A stretch of 64,000 nucleotides of DNA from PALSA-243 sp963743705. Its GTDB lineage: Bacteria; Acidobacteriota; Terriglobia; Bryobacterales; Bryobacteraceae. Under the pieces are notes generated by a model. That model saw nothing but the letters and a program-made list of their open reading frames with translations, searched no databases and was not told the origin of the DNA. Of this stretch, positions 17,543-28,054 are shown one piece after another (within the stretch, counting starts at the first letter, position 1; each line of letters opens with the position of its first letter). The DNA lies in contig CAVUQS010000022.1 in NCBI GenBank assembly GCA_963743705.1, positions 1-64,000 of the forward strand, read 5' to 3'. A program made the translations under genes and the position numbers.

Positions 17543-18445
17543 TTACCTACCGCCGCGTCCGCCTCGTCCAACAGGCGTTGTGGGGCCGTCTTCGCCGGGC
17601 GGCGGGGCAGTGGCTCCGCGGCCGCCACGGCCGGGCAGCGCCCAACCGTCGAACGAGGGCCCGTTCTGAAAGAACTTGGAGTCGTTGCTGAGCGGGTGCC
17701 CTTTGTAGTACGTTGCGTTCGCCTGGCCAAAAATCTTTCCGGCCCTCAGCGTGTCGTCATGAACTTTCGTGACCATCGCCTGATAGCGATCGTCGGTCTG
17801 AGGGAATCCGGAAAATGAACTCAGATCGTTGTTGCCGATGATGACCACATCGACGCCGGGCACGGATGCGATGTCAAAGGCATTGGCCACGCCGGTCGGC
17901 GTCTCAATCATGATCACCACGAGCATGTTGTCATTGATGGTCTGGCGGTAATTGATGCCGTTGATGCCCCAAATGCTTGCAGCCTGCCCCGCCCCCGCGC
18001 TACGCCGAGCCACCGGCGGATAGCGCGCCCACTTCACCGCTTCCCGCGCGCGATCGACGTCGTCGACGGTGGGGATAACGACGCCCAGGGCGCCGATATC
18101 GGTGGAATGTTGAATGCGCCATTCCTGCGCGTCCGGAAGACGGATCATGGGAGTCGCGCCGGCGTGCGGGCAAGCCGCGATCATGGCTTCGATGTCGCGG
18201 AACTCGAGCGTGCTGTGCTGCATTTCATACCAGGTGTAGTCGAAGTGCTTGGCGGCCTCGCAATTTCCGGCGATGTCGAATTTCGACTGCGTGTAGCTGA
18301 AAACCTGCTTGCCTTCGAGAAGCTTTTGCTTCGCGGTGTTGTAGAGCTTCGGTTTGTTTGCATCCTGGCTCTGAGCGGCAATTCTGCCGGAGGCAAACGA
18401 AAGAGCCAGCGTAATACCAACTATCTGGACGGACGTTCTGATCAT
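17543..18445 (-). CDS. Exported HpcH/HpaI-family aldolase-like protein
   Basis: A 300-residue protein with the HpcH/HpaI (2-oxo-acid aldolase) TIM barrel. Visible family residues are a His in the EMQHSTLEF strand, an Arg in TPMIRLPD, the metal-site Glu in MIETPTG and an Asp in IGNNDLSSF. Unusually, it begins with a signal peptide (MIRTSVQIVGITLALSFASG...AAQ), so it should act in the periplasm, whereas characterised members are cytosolic. The C-terminus is a Gly/Arg/Pro tract ending GRGGRGGR. It is convergent with the PQQ gene (nine-base gap) and divergent from the amidohydrolase; both promoters must lie in 18446-18565. Confidence 0.8.
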   Translation of the reverse strand: MIRTSVQIVGITLALSFASGRIAAQSQDANKPKLYNTAKQKLLEGKQVFSYTQSKFDIAGNCEAAKHFDYTWYEMQHSTLEFRDIEAMIAACPHAGATPMIRLPDAQEWRIQHSTDIGALGVVIPTVDDVDRAREAVKWARYPPVARRSAGAGQAASIWGINGINYRQTINDNMLVVIMIETPTGVANAFDIASVPGVDVVIIGNNDLSSFSGFPQTDDRYQAMVTKVHDDTLRAGKIFGQANATYYKGHPLSNDSKFFQNGPSFDGWALPGRGGRGATAPPPGEDGPTTPVGRGGRGGR

Positions 18446-18565
18446 TGGATCTCTCCGGGCGGATACTCCGCTACTCGGGCCGCAGTATATCCGAATCGAA
18501 AGATGAACGGAAGCGGTCTCCGCACTATGCTAGAATCCCGGCGAAAGAAAGAGCATGGCGAGCAT

Positions 18566-19888
18566 ATGAAGAGAACCTGCGGCATTGCCCTTCTGGGATT
18601 GGCGTCGATAGCCGCGCCGGCTGAGACCCTGGTTCTGAGCCATTTCACCTTGATCGACGGAACAGGCAGGCCGCCTGTTGCGAACGCAGCGATGGTGATT
18701 ACGGACGGCCGCATCGTCTCGATCGGGCCAAGCGCGCAGGTGAAAGCGCCCGCTGGAGCGCAGATCGTTGACGCTTCCGGCAAGTTTGTGATGCCGGGCG
18801 TGATCGATCTACACACGCATCTGGCTGCATCAGTGGACCTGGTGCAGGATCCGAAGTTTTATACGCGCGATACGGTGGAAGGGCAGCTACGGCAGTATGC
18901 CGCCTACGGCATCACATCGGTGGTCAGCCTGGGGAGCGATCAGGATTTGATTTTCACCATGCGCGATGAGCAACGGAAGACGCGGCCGACGATGGCGAGG
19001 ATTTTCAGCGCCGGGCGCGGTTTTTCGGCCGTGGAAGGCTATCCGCCGGCGCCCGCCGGAACTACCAAGGTGCAGTTCGAAGTCGCAACACCGGAGCAAG
19101 TACAGACGGACATCGCGCGCCTGGCGAGCCAACATGTGGACTTCGTGAAGTTCTGGTACGACGATCATCTCGGGACCGCCAAGAAGTTGTCCTTTGAACT
19201 GGCTAAGGCGATTATCAGCGACGCGCGCACCAAGGGATTGAAGCCCGTCGCACATTTATTCTACTTGTCGGACGCCAAAGCTCTGACGGATGCGGGACTC
19301 GCCGGGTTTGCGCACAGCGTGCGCGACCAGCCGGTCGATGCAGAGTTGGTCTCCAAGATGAAAGCGCACGGCACGTTTCTGTTGGCAGCAACCTTGAGCC
19401 GGGAACTTTCGACGTTCGTTTTCAGCGAGCCTTCCACGATGCTGGACGATCCCTACTTTCAGCGAGCCGTCTCGGCGAAGACGTTGGCTACGCTCAGAGA
19501 CAAGGCATACCAGGAGAAAACGGCCGCCGGGATGGACGCGAAGCATGGCCGCGAGTGGCTGGCGATGGCGCAAAAGAATCTGAAAACGCTCTCCGATGCG
19601 GGCATCAAGATTGGCTTCGGAACCGATAGTGGCATGCCGGGGCGCATCCAGGGATATTTCGAGCACGTTGAACTGGAACTGATGGCGCAAGCCGGCTTGA
19701 CGCCGATGCAAGTGATCGCCGCGGCGACGCGCAATGCTTCTGAGATCCTGGGGGTATCCAAAGATCTCGGCACGCTCGAAAAGGGCAAGTGGGCTGACCT
19801 TTTGGTGTTGGGAAAGAATCCGCTCGACGACATACACAATACTCGAACCATCGAAGCCGTATACATCGCAGGAAACAAGGTGAACTAA
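18566..19888 (+). CDS. Exported metal-dependent amidohydrolase
   Basis: A 440-residue hydrolase of the amidohydrolase superfamily (imidazolonepropionase/prolidase-like branch). A short signal peptide (MKRTCGIALLGLASIAAPAE) precedes the composite N-terminal sheet (LIDGTGRPPVANAAMVITDG). The barrel follows with the metal pair in VIDLHTH, a later Lys or His in FVKFWYDD and AHLFYL, and the metal Asp in FGTDSGMPG. The C-terminal strand ends GTLEKGKWADLLVLGKNPL, the usual family end. The ATG at 18566 is chosen since it starts the signal peptide; the frame is open further upstream inside the divergent aldolase. Substrate unknown. Confidence 0.85.
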   Translation: MKRTCGIALLGLASIAAPAETLVLSHFTLIDGTGRPPVANAAMVITDGRIVSIGPSAQVKAPAGAQIVDASGKFVMPGVIDLHTHLAASVDLVQDPKFYTRDTVEGQLRQYAAYGITSVVSLGSDQDLIFTMRDEQRKTRPTMARIFSAGRGFSAVEGYPPAPAGTTKVQFEVATPEQVQTDIARLASQHVDFVKFWYDDHLGTAKKLSFELAKAIISDARTKGLKPVAHLFYLSDAKALTDAGLAGFAHSVRDQPVDAELVSKMKAHGTFLLAATLSRELSTFVFSEPSTMLDDPYFQRAVSAKTLATLRDKAYQEKTAAGMDAKHGREWLAMAQKNLKTLSDAGIKIGFGTDSGMPGRIQGYFEHVELELMAQAGLTPMQVIAAATRNASEILGVSKDLGTLEKGKWADLLVLGKNPLDDIHNTRTIEAVYIAGNKVN

Positions 19889-19890
19889 TC

Positions 19891-20016
19891 CATCTCAACG
19901 ATAAGGTTGCGGTTGCCGGCGGCGATCAGTTTCTGTACGGCCGCGACATTCTGGTAGCTCCCGTCGTGGAAAAGGGCGCTACTTCGCGCCAGGTCTATTT
20001 GCCGCAGGGTTCCTGA
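19891..20016 (+). pseudogene. C-terminal remnant of a family GH31 glycoside hydrolase
   Basis: Starting two bases after the amidohydrolase stop, one reading frame encodes about 41 residues that match the late catalytic region of GH31 alpha-glucosidases/xylosidases: GGDQFLYGRD, then DILVAPVVEKGA, then a TSRQVYLPQG strand and a stop. The stop falls where the family normally continues (TWYDFW...). No start or upstream GH31 sequence is present, so this is a fragment left by deletion. From 20017 to 20127 I see nothing else. Confidence 0.6.
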
Positions 20017-20127
20017 AGCGTAGAAGGCTATCTTTTGGCTGATTCGTGAGGGGTCTGTCGGCAGCCGCCCTCCCGGAGTTCACTCAGCTGCCAATTGGAA
20101 TTAACAAGGCCGTTAACCGGCACTTGC

Positions 20128-20150
20128 GTTTTGCACGGGCTCTGCAAAAC
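20128..20150. promoter_or_regulatory. 8-bp inverted repeat upstream of the aldo/keto reductase
   Basis: GTTTTGCA and TGCAAAAC form a perfect inverted repeat with a seven-base spacer, about 80 bases before the reductase start. The size and spacing would suit a dimeric regulator, but no regulator gene is adjacent. Confidence 0.3.
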
Positions 20151-20227
20151 ACGAAACGAGCGTTTTCGACCATTGCGTTGCAAGCGGTTACACGATAGAA
20201 TTGCCCCCAACAAGGAGGGCTCGGCGC

Positions 20228-21225
20228 TTGAAGCAATGGTTTTCGCGTCGTGACTTTTTGGGGACCACAATCGCGGCGACGGCCGCAGGCTCCTTGCCGG
20301 CAGCGGACGAATCGTCGCAGCCGATTCCGAAGCGAATATTGGGTAAGACTGGCGCCACCGTCACGATCATCGGGATGGGGTGCGGCAGCCGATGGCTGTC
20401 ATACGGCAATGAGGACTCCGCTCTCGAAGCGCTGAACCTGGCGCTCGATTCCGGAATCGGCTATCTCGACAGCGCCTACGGTTATAACCGCGGGCAAAGC
20501 GAGACTTGGGTCGGCAAGGTGATGAAGAGCCGGCGCAAAGAGGTTTTTCTCGCGACCAAGATCGAACCTCGCAATGGCGACGAAGCGATGAAGCTCCTCG
20601 ATAATGCGCTCAAGCGGATGCAGACCGATCAGATCGATCTGATTTCCATACACAGCCTGACGAGCGAAGACGATTTAGCGCAGATCGAGGCCAACGATGG
20701 CATACTCAAGACCCTCTATAAATTCCGCGACCAGAAAGTAACTCGCTTTGTCGGGATTACCAGCCATACGGATCCCGTAGTCCTGAAGACGGCGTTGGAA
20801 CGTCACGATTTCGATTGTATGCCAGATGGCGTTGAACGCTGCGCTGCAAGGAATGCGGACCATCGGCGGCGGGAACATGGGCATCAATCCAGCGATTAAG
20901 ACTAGCTTCGAATTGGTTGCGTCTGCCGGTCGCGGTGAAGAAAAACCTGGGCATCATCGGCATGAAAATGATGGCGCAGGATGCGCTGTTGGAAGCGGGA
21001 CCGAGACAGAAAGATCCGGCCAAGCTCTTCCGGTACACGTTGAGCCTTCCCATCGCGACCGCAATTATCGGAATGCCGAAACACGAACACATCGTTCAAA
21101 ACGCGAAGTGGGCGCGAGCGTTCACGCCTCTTTCCAGCACGGAGATGAAAGAGTTTTCGCGCCAGACCGCGGAGCAGTACAAAGCGGCCATCGATTTGAA
21201 GTTCGATGGCCATATCGATGCATGA
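20228..21225 (+). pseudogene. Tat-exported aldo/keto reductase, broken by two frameshifts
   Basis: NAD(P)H-dependent reductase family. The probable start is the TTG at 20228, ten bases after AAGGAGG, and leads into a twin-arginine signal (SRRDFLGTTIAATAAGS). The barrel begins RILGKTGATVTIIGMG, with the catalytic Asp/Tyr stretch LDSAYGYNRGQSE and a Lys in ATKIEPR. The frame shifts near 20820, continues in a second frame (MALNAALQGMR), shifts again near 20905-20917 and finishes in a third frame (KKNLGIIGMKMMAQDALL to FDGHIDA). The protein sequence reads smoothly across both joints, so these are small indels in an otherwise well-kept gene or sequence errors. It heads a co-directional run to 27507. 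Confidence 0.75.
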
Positions 21226-21268
21226 GTCTCGGGTGCATCGAGTATTTCCCGTCTGAGAGGGGTGAGAG

Positions 21269-22156
21269 ATGAAGCGCAGACATTTCCTCGGGGTAGCAGC
21301 CGCGCTACCCGCGATGGCCGCAGGCCCGCTCGATTTGAAGTCCATTAAATCGCGCGGTCCTAAGAAGGTGGAGATTGCGTATAAGTCTCCGCACCCCACG
21401 CCCAATGGTCTGCAAACCACGAAAGAGGGGTTGTGGATTGTAGACGAAACCAGCGGGCCCACTCACTGGGTATCGCTGGTGAACTTCGCGGACGGCAAGG
21501 TGATTCGCGAATTCGAAATTCCCGGCATGAACGGCCCGAGCGGGGTAACGGTAGACGACAACGACGTCATGTGGATCGACTCGGCTGACAACAGCATGAT
21601 CTTCAGCGTCAACCACCATGAAGGGAAAGTGATTGCGAAGTATTGGGCGCCTGGCGCAAGCCGCAGCTTCCAAATGAAGGGCGATCCGCCGCCGGCGCCG
21701 GTCACCCAAGAGCCAGCGTTTCCGCGTCCGGAATCCGCCAGGAAAGGCGGCGGCAAAAAGGGGGGAAATACTCTCGGCCCTGGACAATTGCCCATGGAAG
21801 CAACCACCGGCGCTGGCGGTTTAGGCGGCCAGGGTATAGAGCACCGCGATGGTTTGCTCTACATCTCCACGCTGGCGGCGCGGAGGCTGTTCGTGCTGGA
21901 TCCGAAGACGTGGGTAGTTCAAACCTACTGGCAATTAGCCGGCAACCGCAGCCACGGAGTCGGTTGGGACGGCGACACTCTATGGGTGGCCGACACGAAT
22001 CTGAAGGCGTTTTTCCGGCACGACATGAAGACCGGCGATATCAAGGAGAAGATCCAACTGTCGGACAAAGATCCGGTGATTCACGGAGCCACGGTAAAAG
22101 ACGGTTACCTTTGGTACTGCGACGTGGCCGGGTACGTTTGTAATCTGAAACTGTAA
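21269..22156 (+). CDS. Exported beta-propeller protein (SMP-30/Vgb-like)
   Basis: A 295-residue protein with a short signal (MKRRHFLGVAAALPAMAAG) and repeating beta-propeller blades, such as GLWIVDETSGPTHWVSLVN, VMWIDSADNSMIFSVN and TLWVADTNLKAFFRHD. The C-terminal blade ends DGYLWYCDVAGYVCNL. A Gly/Lys-rich insert (ARKGGGKKGGN) interrupts the middle. It resembles SMP-30/gluconolactonase and virginiamycin-lyase type propellers, but I cannot assign a catalytic site. It is the only undamaged gene in the 20.2-28.0 kb run. A clear paralogue lies at 28055-28828, sharing the HGVxW and MWYCD/LWYCD blade ends. Confidence 0.75.
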   Translation: MKRRHFLGVAAALPAMAAGPLDLKSIKSRGPKKVEIAYKSPHPTPNGLQTTKEGLWIVDETSGPTHWVSLVNFADGKVIREFEIPGMNGPSGVTVDDNDVMWIDSADNSMIFSVNHHEGKVIAKYWAPGASRSFQMKGDPPPAPVTQEPAFPRPESARKGGGKKGGNTLGPGQLPMEATTGAGGLGGQGIEHRDGLLYISTLAARRLFVLDPKTWVVQTYWQLAGNRSHGVGWDGDTLWVADTNLKAFFRHDMKTGDIKEKIQLSDKDPVIHGATVKDGYLWYCDVAGYVCNLKL

Positions 22157-22174
22157 GCATTGCGCCGAGGCACC

Positions 22175-24645
22175 ATGCGCATTGACTGCGAAGCAGCATT
22201 ATCGATGATTAGACCGCTAATTGCGGCGGCCGGATGTCTTGGCCTGGGCGTCATCGGTGTGAGTCTCTTGTATCCGCAGGAGGCGCGGCCGCCCGCCAAT
22301 CTCACGACGCCGCGCGCGGTCATCGACAAATACTGCGTCGGCTGCCACAACGAAAAACTGAAGACCGCTGGTTTGATGCTGGACCGCCTCGACGCTTCGC
22401 GCTTGGGCGAACACTCCGAGGAGTGGGAGAAGGTAGCGCGCAAATTCCGCACCGGCGAAATGCCGCCGCCGGGTCTTCCGCGGCCGGATGCGGCTACTTA
22501 TGCGAGGACAGCCGCGCAGCTGGAGGCCGGGCTGGATGCGGCGGCAAGTTCCAAACCAAGTCCAGGGCGCGTTCCGGTGCATCGCATGAACCGCAACGAA
22601 TACGCCGCAGCCATCCGCGAACTGTTTGGCTTGGAGATCGACGGCAAGGCGATGCTGCCGGCCGACGATGCGGACCAGGAGGGCTTCGACAACGTCGCGA
22701 GCGTGCTCTCGATCTCGCCTCTGCTGCTCGAAAACTACATGTCCGCGGCGCGCACAATCAGCCGTCTCGCCGTCAACGATCTCACGCTCAATCCGGTTAT
22801 TGACACCTTCAAGATTTCCAAGGCGATGGTTCAAGAAGACCAGATGAGCGACGATCTGCCGTTCGGTTCGCAGGGCGGCACGCTGATTCCCTATTACTTT
22901 CCGCTCGACGGCGAATATACCATCAAGGTCTCTCTGAGGAGACAAGAGTACGACTATCTGGTGGGGATGGGCGAGCCGCATCAGCTTGAGTTTCGGTTGG
23001 ATGGCGCACTTCTGAAGCGATTCACCGTGGGCGGCGCAGCCAAGAGCAAGATGATGCCCGAGACCTACGCCGGCAATACGCAAGGCGACGCGGAATTCGA
23101 GGCCTACATGCACACTGCCGACGACGGCCTGGAAGCCCGCTTTGCCGCGAAGGCGGGCGAACACAAAGTCGGTATTTCATTTGTCCGCCGATTCTGGGAG
23201 CCCGAAGGCGTGCTACAGCCGCCGCAGACTGGCTTCGCCCGCTCGACCAACGAGTATTATCACGGCGACCCAGCCGTGGAAATCGCGATGATTGGCGGCC
23301 CGTATCGCGCCTCCGCCAGCCTTGACTCACCTACTCGCCGCAAATTGTTCGTTTGCGATCCGGCCGAAAAGCGCCGAAGAAGAGCCGTGCGCGAAAAAGA
23401 TCTTATCGACGCTCGCGACGCGAGCTTATCGGCGGCCTCTTACGGACCAGGACGTGCAGACGCTGATGAATTTTTATCGTGCCGGCCGCGAAGGACAGAC
23501 ATTTAGCGTGGGCATACAGCAGGGTGTGGAACGAATCCTGGCGTCTCCGAGCTTTTTGTTTCGCATGGAACGCGAGCCGGCCAACCTGACAGCGGGCGAG
23601 GCATATCCTCTGAGCGATCTCGACCTTGCTTCCCGGTTGTCGTTCTTTCTGTGGAGCAGCGTTCCTGACGACGAACTGCTCGATGCGGCGATCCACCGGA
23701 AGCTAAAGGAGGAAACCGTTTGGGAACAGCAAGTGCGGCGAATGCTGCGCGATCCACGATCGACGGCTCTGGTGAACAATTTTGCCGTCCGCTGGCTCGA
23801 ACTGAACAAGCTCGCCGGAGTCGTGCCCGACACGAAGTTGTATCCGGAGTTCGATGAAAATCTTCGCGACGCCATGCTGCAAGAGACGCTGCTTTTTGTC
23901 GAGAGCCAGATGCGGGAGGACCGAAGCGTGAGTGAACTTCTGAGCGCCGACTACACTTTCCTGAACGAACGGCTGGCGAAGCATTACGGCATTCCCAATA
24001 TTTATGGCAGCAACTTCCGGCGCGTGGCCTCGACCGATGGAATGCGGGCGGGGCTTCTCGGCGAGGCGAGCATCCTGACCGTGACCGCATATCCCAATCG
24101 GACCTCCGTAACCATGCGCGGCAGGTGGCTGCTAGCGAACATGCTCGGGCGCGCCCCCACCTCCGCCGGCCAACATACCATTGCTGAAAGAGGCGGGGGC
24201 GGACGGCCAGCCCAGGGCGCTGCGCGAGCGCATGGAGATCCACCGGAAAAACGCGGCCTGCGCATCCTGCCATCAGCGAATGGACCCGCTGGGCTTCTCG
24301 CTGGAGAATTTCGACGCGGACGGAAAGTGGCGCGCGGAAGCCGATGGCGCTCCGGTCGATGCAGCGGCCACGTTGCCGGATGGCTCGCGCTTCGACGGTC
24401 TGGGCGGGTTGCGGGCGCTGCTGGTGAGTCACAAAGAAGACTTCGTGCGTACCTTCACCAGTAAGTTATTGGCTTATGCGGTCGGAAGAGGCATCGAGTA
24501 TTCCGATCAGCCTGCGATTCGCAAGATCGCGCTCGATGCGGCACAAAGCGACTCCCGCTGGTCATCCATCATTTTGGGGATTACGGAAAGCGTCCCGTTC
24601 CGGATGGGAGTTGCGGTGGGCTCCGATAAAGAAGGCCGGAGATGA
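22175..24645 (+). pseudogene. PSD1-type cytochrome/DUF1592 protein, broken by two frameshifts
   Basis: Large exported protein typical of Planctomycetota and Acidobacteriota. After a membrane leader comes a cytochrome-like site (YCVGCHNEKLKTAGLMLD), then DUF1587 (VHRMNRNEYAAAIRELFGL), DUF1595/DUF1592 (ATRAYRRPLTDQDVQTLMNFY; RLSFFLWSSVPDDELLDAA), DUF1588 (second haem-like site ACASCHQRMDPLGFSLENFD) and DUF1585 at the C-terminus. The frame breaks near 23360 and again near 24150. At the second point, removing one C restores a Pro-rich linker (APPPPPANIPLLKEA) usual for this family. Both joints look like one-base insertions. The function of the family is unknown; it almost always precedes a DUF1552 gene, as here. 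Confidence 0.78.
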
Positions 24646-24664
24646 AAGCAAGGAGACTGGGCAA

Positions 24665-26010
24665 ATGATCGTTTCCAAGAAAGCCATTCCGCGAAGGATG
24701 ATGTTGCGCGGGATGGGCGCGATGTTGGGGTTGCCTCTAATGGAGAGCATGGTTCCGGCGCTTACCGCCATGGCCAGCACGGCAGCCAAGCCGGTCAACC
24801 GCTTCGGGTCTTCTACGTTCCGAACGGAATGATCATGAAGGACTACCTGCCCACAACGGAAGGGGCGGCCTTCGAACTCACTCCGACCCTCAGCGCGCTT
24901 GCGCCATTTCGCGATCAGATTCTGGTGTTAAGCGGGCTCAACAGTCTCCCGAAAGGCGAACGGACCGGAGGCGCGCACGCGAAAGCGACGACTCGGTTCC
25001 TGACCGACGTGACTCCGCCGAATAGCGAGACGTGGCTCGACGCCGGCATTTCGATGGATCAGATCCTGGCGAAGGAGACGGGCAAGCATACGCAGTTGGC
25101 GTCGCTTGAACTGGCGATTGAGAACGGCGAGACGGCGGGCGCCTGCGATACCGGCTTCGCCTGCCCCTACACCAACACGATTTCCTGGACGAGCGCCAGC
25201 ACGCCGCTGCCTACGCAAAACAATCCGCGCGTGTTGTTCGAGCGTCTATTCGGCGACAGCGGCAGCACCAGCCCCAAGGCGGCGCTGGCCCGTCTGGAAC
25301 AGCAGAAGAGCGTGCTCGATTCGGTGACCGAGGAGGTCACGCGCTTGCGCGGCGCGCTTCCGCAAAGCGACCGCCTCAAGCTCACCGAGTATCTCGAAGC
25401 GGTTCGGGGAGTTGAGCAGCGCATTCAGGTCGCGGAGAAGCAGACCGATCAGCCCTTGCCGGCGGTGAAGCACCCGGACGGGATCCCCGCAAACTGGGAA
25501 GACCATCTCAAACTGATGTGCGATTTGCAGACGCTGGCATATCAATGCGATCTGACCCGCGTCATCACCTTCATGGTGGGACACGAGCACAGCGGAATGA
25601 CCTATCCGCAGATTGGCGTGCCCGATGCGCATCACCCGATCTCGCATCATGCGCACGAGCCGGACAAGATCATGAAGGTGGCGAAGATCAACGCCTATCA
25701 CGTCAGGATGTTCGCGTATTTCCTCGAAAAGCTCCGTTCGACGCCGGACGGTGACGGCACGCTGCTCGATCACATGACGATGATGTATGGGGCTGGCATC
25801 GCGGATAGCAACGATCATGCACCGCTGAACGTTCCCATCGTGCTGGCCGGCGGAGGCACGGGCAATCTCAAGGGCGGACGCCACATCCGCTTCAAAGGCG
25901 TACCGCTGGCGAATTTGCACCTGACTTTATTGGATCAGTTCGGCGTGCGTCAGGACAAAATCGGCGACAGCACTGGCAGAATAGACCCGCAAGTGCTGTC
26001 GCTGAGTTAG
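24665..26010 (+). pseudogene. DUF1552 exported protein, broken by one frameshift
   Basis: Partner of the PSD1 gene 19 bases upstream. The start ATG follows AAGGAG at a suitable distance and opens a Tat-like leader (IPRRMMLRGMGAMLGLPLMES). Near 24806 a G appears to be missing from a GGGG run: adding one restores RFGVFYVPNGMIMKDY, the conserved start of the mature DUF1552 domain, and joins the two halves. The rest (residues to 26010) is intact and has the expected His/Asp-rich segments GHEHSGMTYP and HHAHEPDK, and MMYGAGIADSNDH. The family resembles sulfatase/alkaline-phosphatase folds but has no proven activity. Confidence 0.78.
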
Positions 26011-26019
26011 GCGTGCAGA

Positions 26020-27507
26020 ATGCATCACACGCTCGTTAAGCTGTTGGCCGTCATCGCGGCGGCGTCTTCCGCCTGCTTGGCGGCCGCAACCGACTTACGG
26101 CTACTTGAGGCGGCGAAACAGGGCGACCTGAAGTTGGCGACCCGACTGGTGAAGGAGCACGTGGATGTGAATGCGCGGTCACGGCGACGGCTCCACAGCC
26201 CTGGCATGGGCGGCATACAACAACAATGCCTCGATCGCCGATCTGTTAATTCGCGCGGGGGCGGACGGCAACGCCGCCAATGACGATGGCGCCACGCCGC
26301 TCCACTTGGCTTGCAACAACCGCAGCGCACCGATGGTCGAGCGATTGTTGGCAGCCGGCGCGAATGCCAACGCAAAGTTCTTGAACGGAGAAACCGTATT
26401 AATGACCTGCGCGCGGACGGGCGAAGCAGCGGCCGTCAAGGCGCTGCTCGAGCATAAGGCTGATCCAAATCTCAAGGAATCCGCGCACAGCCAGACTGCG
26501 CTGATGTGGGCCGCGGCGCAGAGCCAATCCGAGGCCGTTCGCTTATTGATTGCGGCCGGCGCCGATGTTCGAGCGCGTTCGTTGTCTTACCCAACCACCG
26601 TGGTTGGAGAGCAGACGCAGCGGTCGGGCCGGGAGAAGCTGAATTACACGGAGATACGCGGCGGAATGACGCCTTTGATGTTTGCGGCGCGAGATGGCGA
26701 TGCCGAATCCGCAAAGCTCCTGTTGGCGGCCGGCGCGGATGCCAACGACGTATTGCCGAACGGGATGAGCGTCCTGGTTCTGGCTGCTCACAGCGGCAAA
26801 GGCGATGTCGCGGAATTGCTGCTCGCAAAGGCGCCGACCCGAATGCGAACGGCGTTGGCTATACCGCGCTGCATGCTGCAACGCTGCGAAACGACGTGAG
26901 CCTGGTGAAGGCGCTCTTGGCCAAGCACGCCGATCCGAACGCGCGCATGACGAAAGGCACCGCTATTCGACGATCGAATACCGATTTCAACTTGCCGAAC
27001 ACGCTGATCGGCGCGACTCCGTACCTGTTGGCAGCCAAATTCGCTGAACCCGACATCATGCAGGCTCTAGTAGCCGGGGGAGCCCATCCAGACGTCACTC
27101 TGCCAAACGGCGCAACAGCATTGATGCTCGCGGCAGGGATGGGATCGACCAGGAACCGGCGCGTCGTGCCGGTGATCGAATCGCCGAACCTCATTTTCCA
27201 GGCGGTAGCGAAAGCGGTTGAACTCGGGGCGGACGTCAACGCGGCAAATCCGGCTGGCGATACCGCACTGCATTTGGTGGCGACTGCCGGCAACGATAGC
27301 GCTGTTCAAGTGCTGGCCGATCACGGAGCCAACGTCAATGTGAAGAACAAGCGGGGAGAGACTCCGCTGATGCTGGCCTCTACGGCCGGCGGGAGACGCG
27401 CAGCGGCGGCGGCCGACGCGGACAACGATATTACCGGCGTTCCCACCGTGGTGAAGGGGCACGCGAGCACAGTCGCATTGCTCCGCAAACTCGGCGCGAC
27501 CCAATAG
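26020..27507 (+). pseudogene. Exported ankyrin-repeat protein, broken by two frameshifts
   Basis: About 490 residues when joined. A signal peptide (MHHTLVKLLAVIAAASSACLAA) is followed by at least nine ankyrin repeats of the form GATPLHLACNNRSAPMVERLL and GDTALHLVATAGNDSAVQVLA. The frame is lost near 26177 (within NARS/GHGDGSTALAW) and near 26830. At the second site a single missing G in AAAGGCGCC breaks KGADPNANG. It lies ten bases after the DUF1552 gene; this PSD1-DUF1552-ankyrin order suggests a functional set, with the ankyrin protein probably a periplasmic scaffold. That role is inference. Confidence 0.78.
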
Positions 27508-27527
27508 GCGTTGGCCGCGTCGATTGG

Positions 27528-28008
27528 TTACTTGGCCTCAGCTCCGCGCGGCACGTGAACCGACATCAGAACGAGAGTATCCGCGATTTCCGTGAAGCCA
27601 TGCGGAGTTTTCTCCGTCACCAGGAAGAAATCCCCTTTCGCCACGCGCCGCGTGGAACCCCCTTCGATGCTTGTGCCTGAGAGATTGGTTGCGTTTGTGC
27701 GCTTCTCATCGCGAAGCTTGCCGCCCGTAGTGAGCGTGCCCGACCCGTCGATTACATAGAAGATCTCCGCTTCCGTCTCATGAACCGCTGCATTGGCGGT
27801 GACGCCCTTTACGCGGTATTCGAGGTTGACAGTATAAGGAGCCGCCTGAAGCAGTCGCCTGAATGAAATTGGCCTGATCGGCTTTTCGTTCATTCTTTGC
27901 TTTGGTGATCATGGCCGCAACGTCGGCGGCGCTGGTGAACTTCTTTGCAGCCGGCTGTTGAGCTAACATCACTGCCGCCGCACTCAGAAGAGCAATCGGT
28001 AATCGCAT
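27528..28008 (-). pseudogene. Small exported cupin-domain protein, broken by one frameshift
   Basis: On the reverse strand a signal peptide (MRLPIALLSAAAVMLAQQ) and linker read to about 27860, then the frame changes and a cupin barrel follows: NLEYRVKGVTANAAVHETEAE with metal-type His/Glu, then FYVIDGSGTLTTGG and GDFFLVTEKTPHGF. The two parts together make a normal-size single-domain cupin of about 160 residues. The downstream half has its own possible start (27893), but this would lack an export signal. It is convergent with the ankyrin gene (20-base gap). Confidence 0.65.
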
Positions 28009-28054
28009 TGATTTCCCCTGTCGTAAAGTCTTTCGTTCGCTGTAATCGCGCGCG

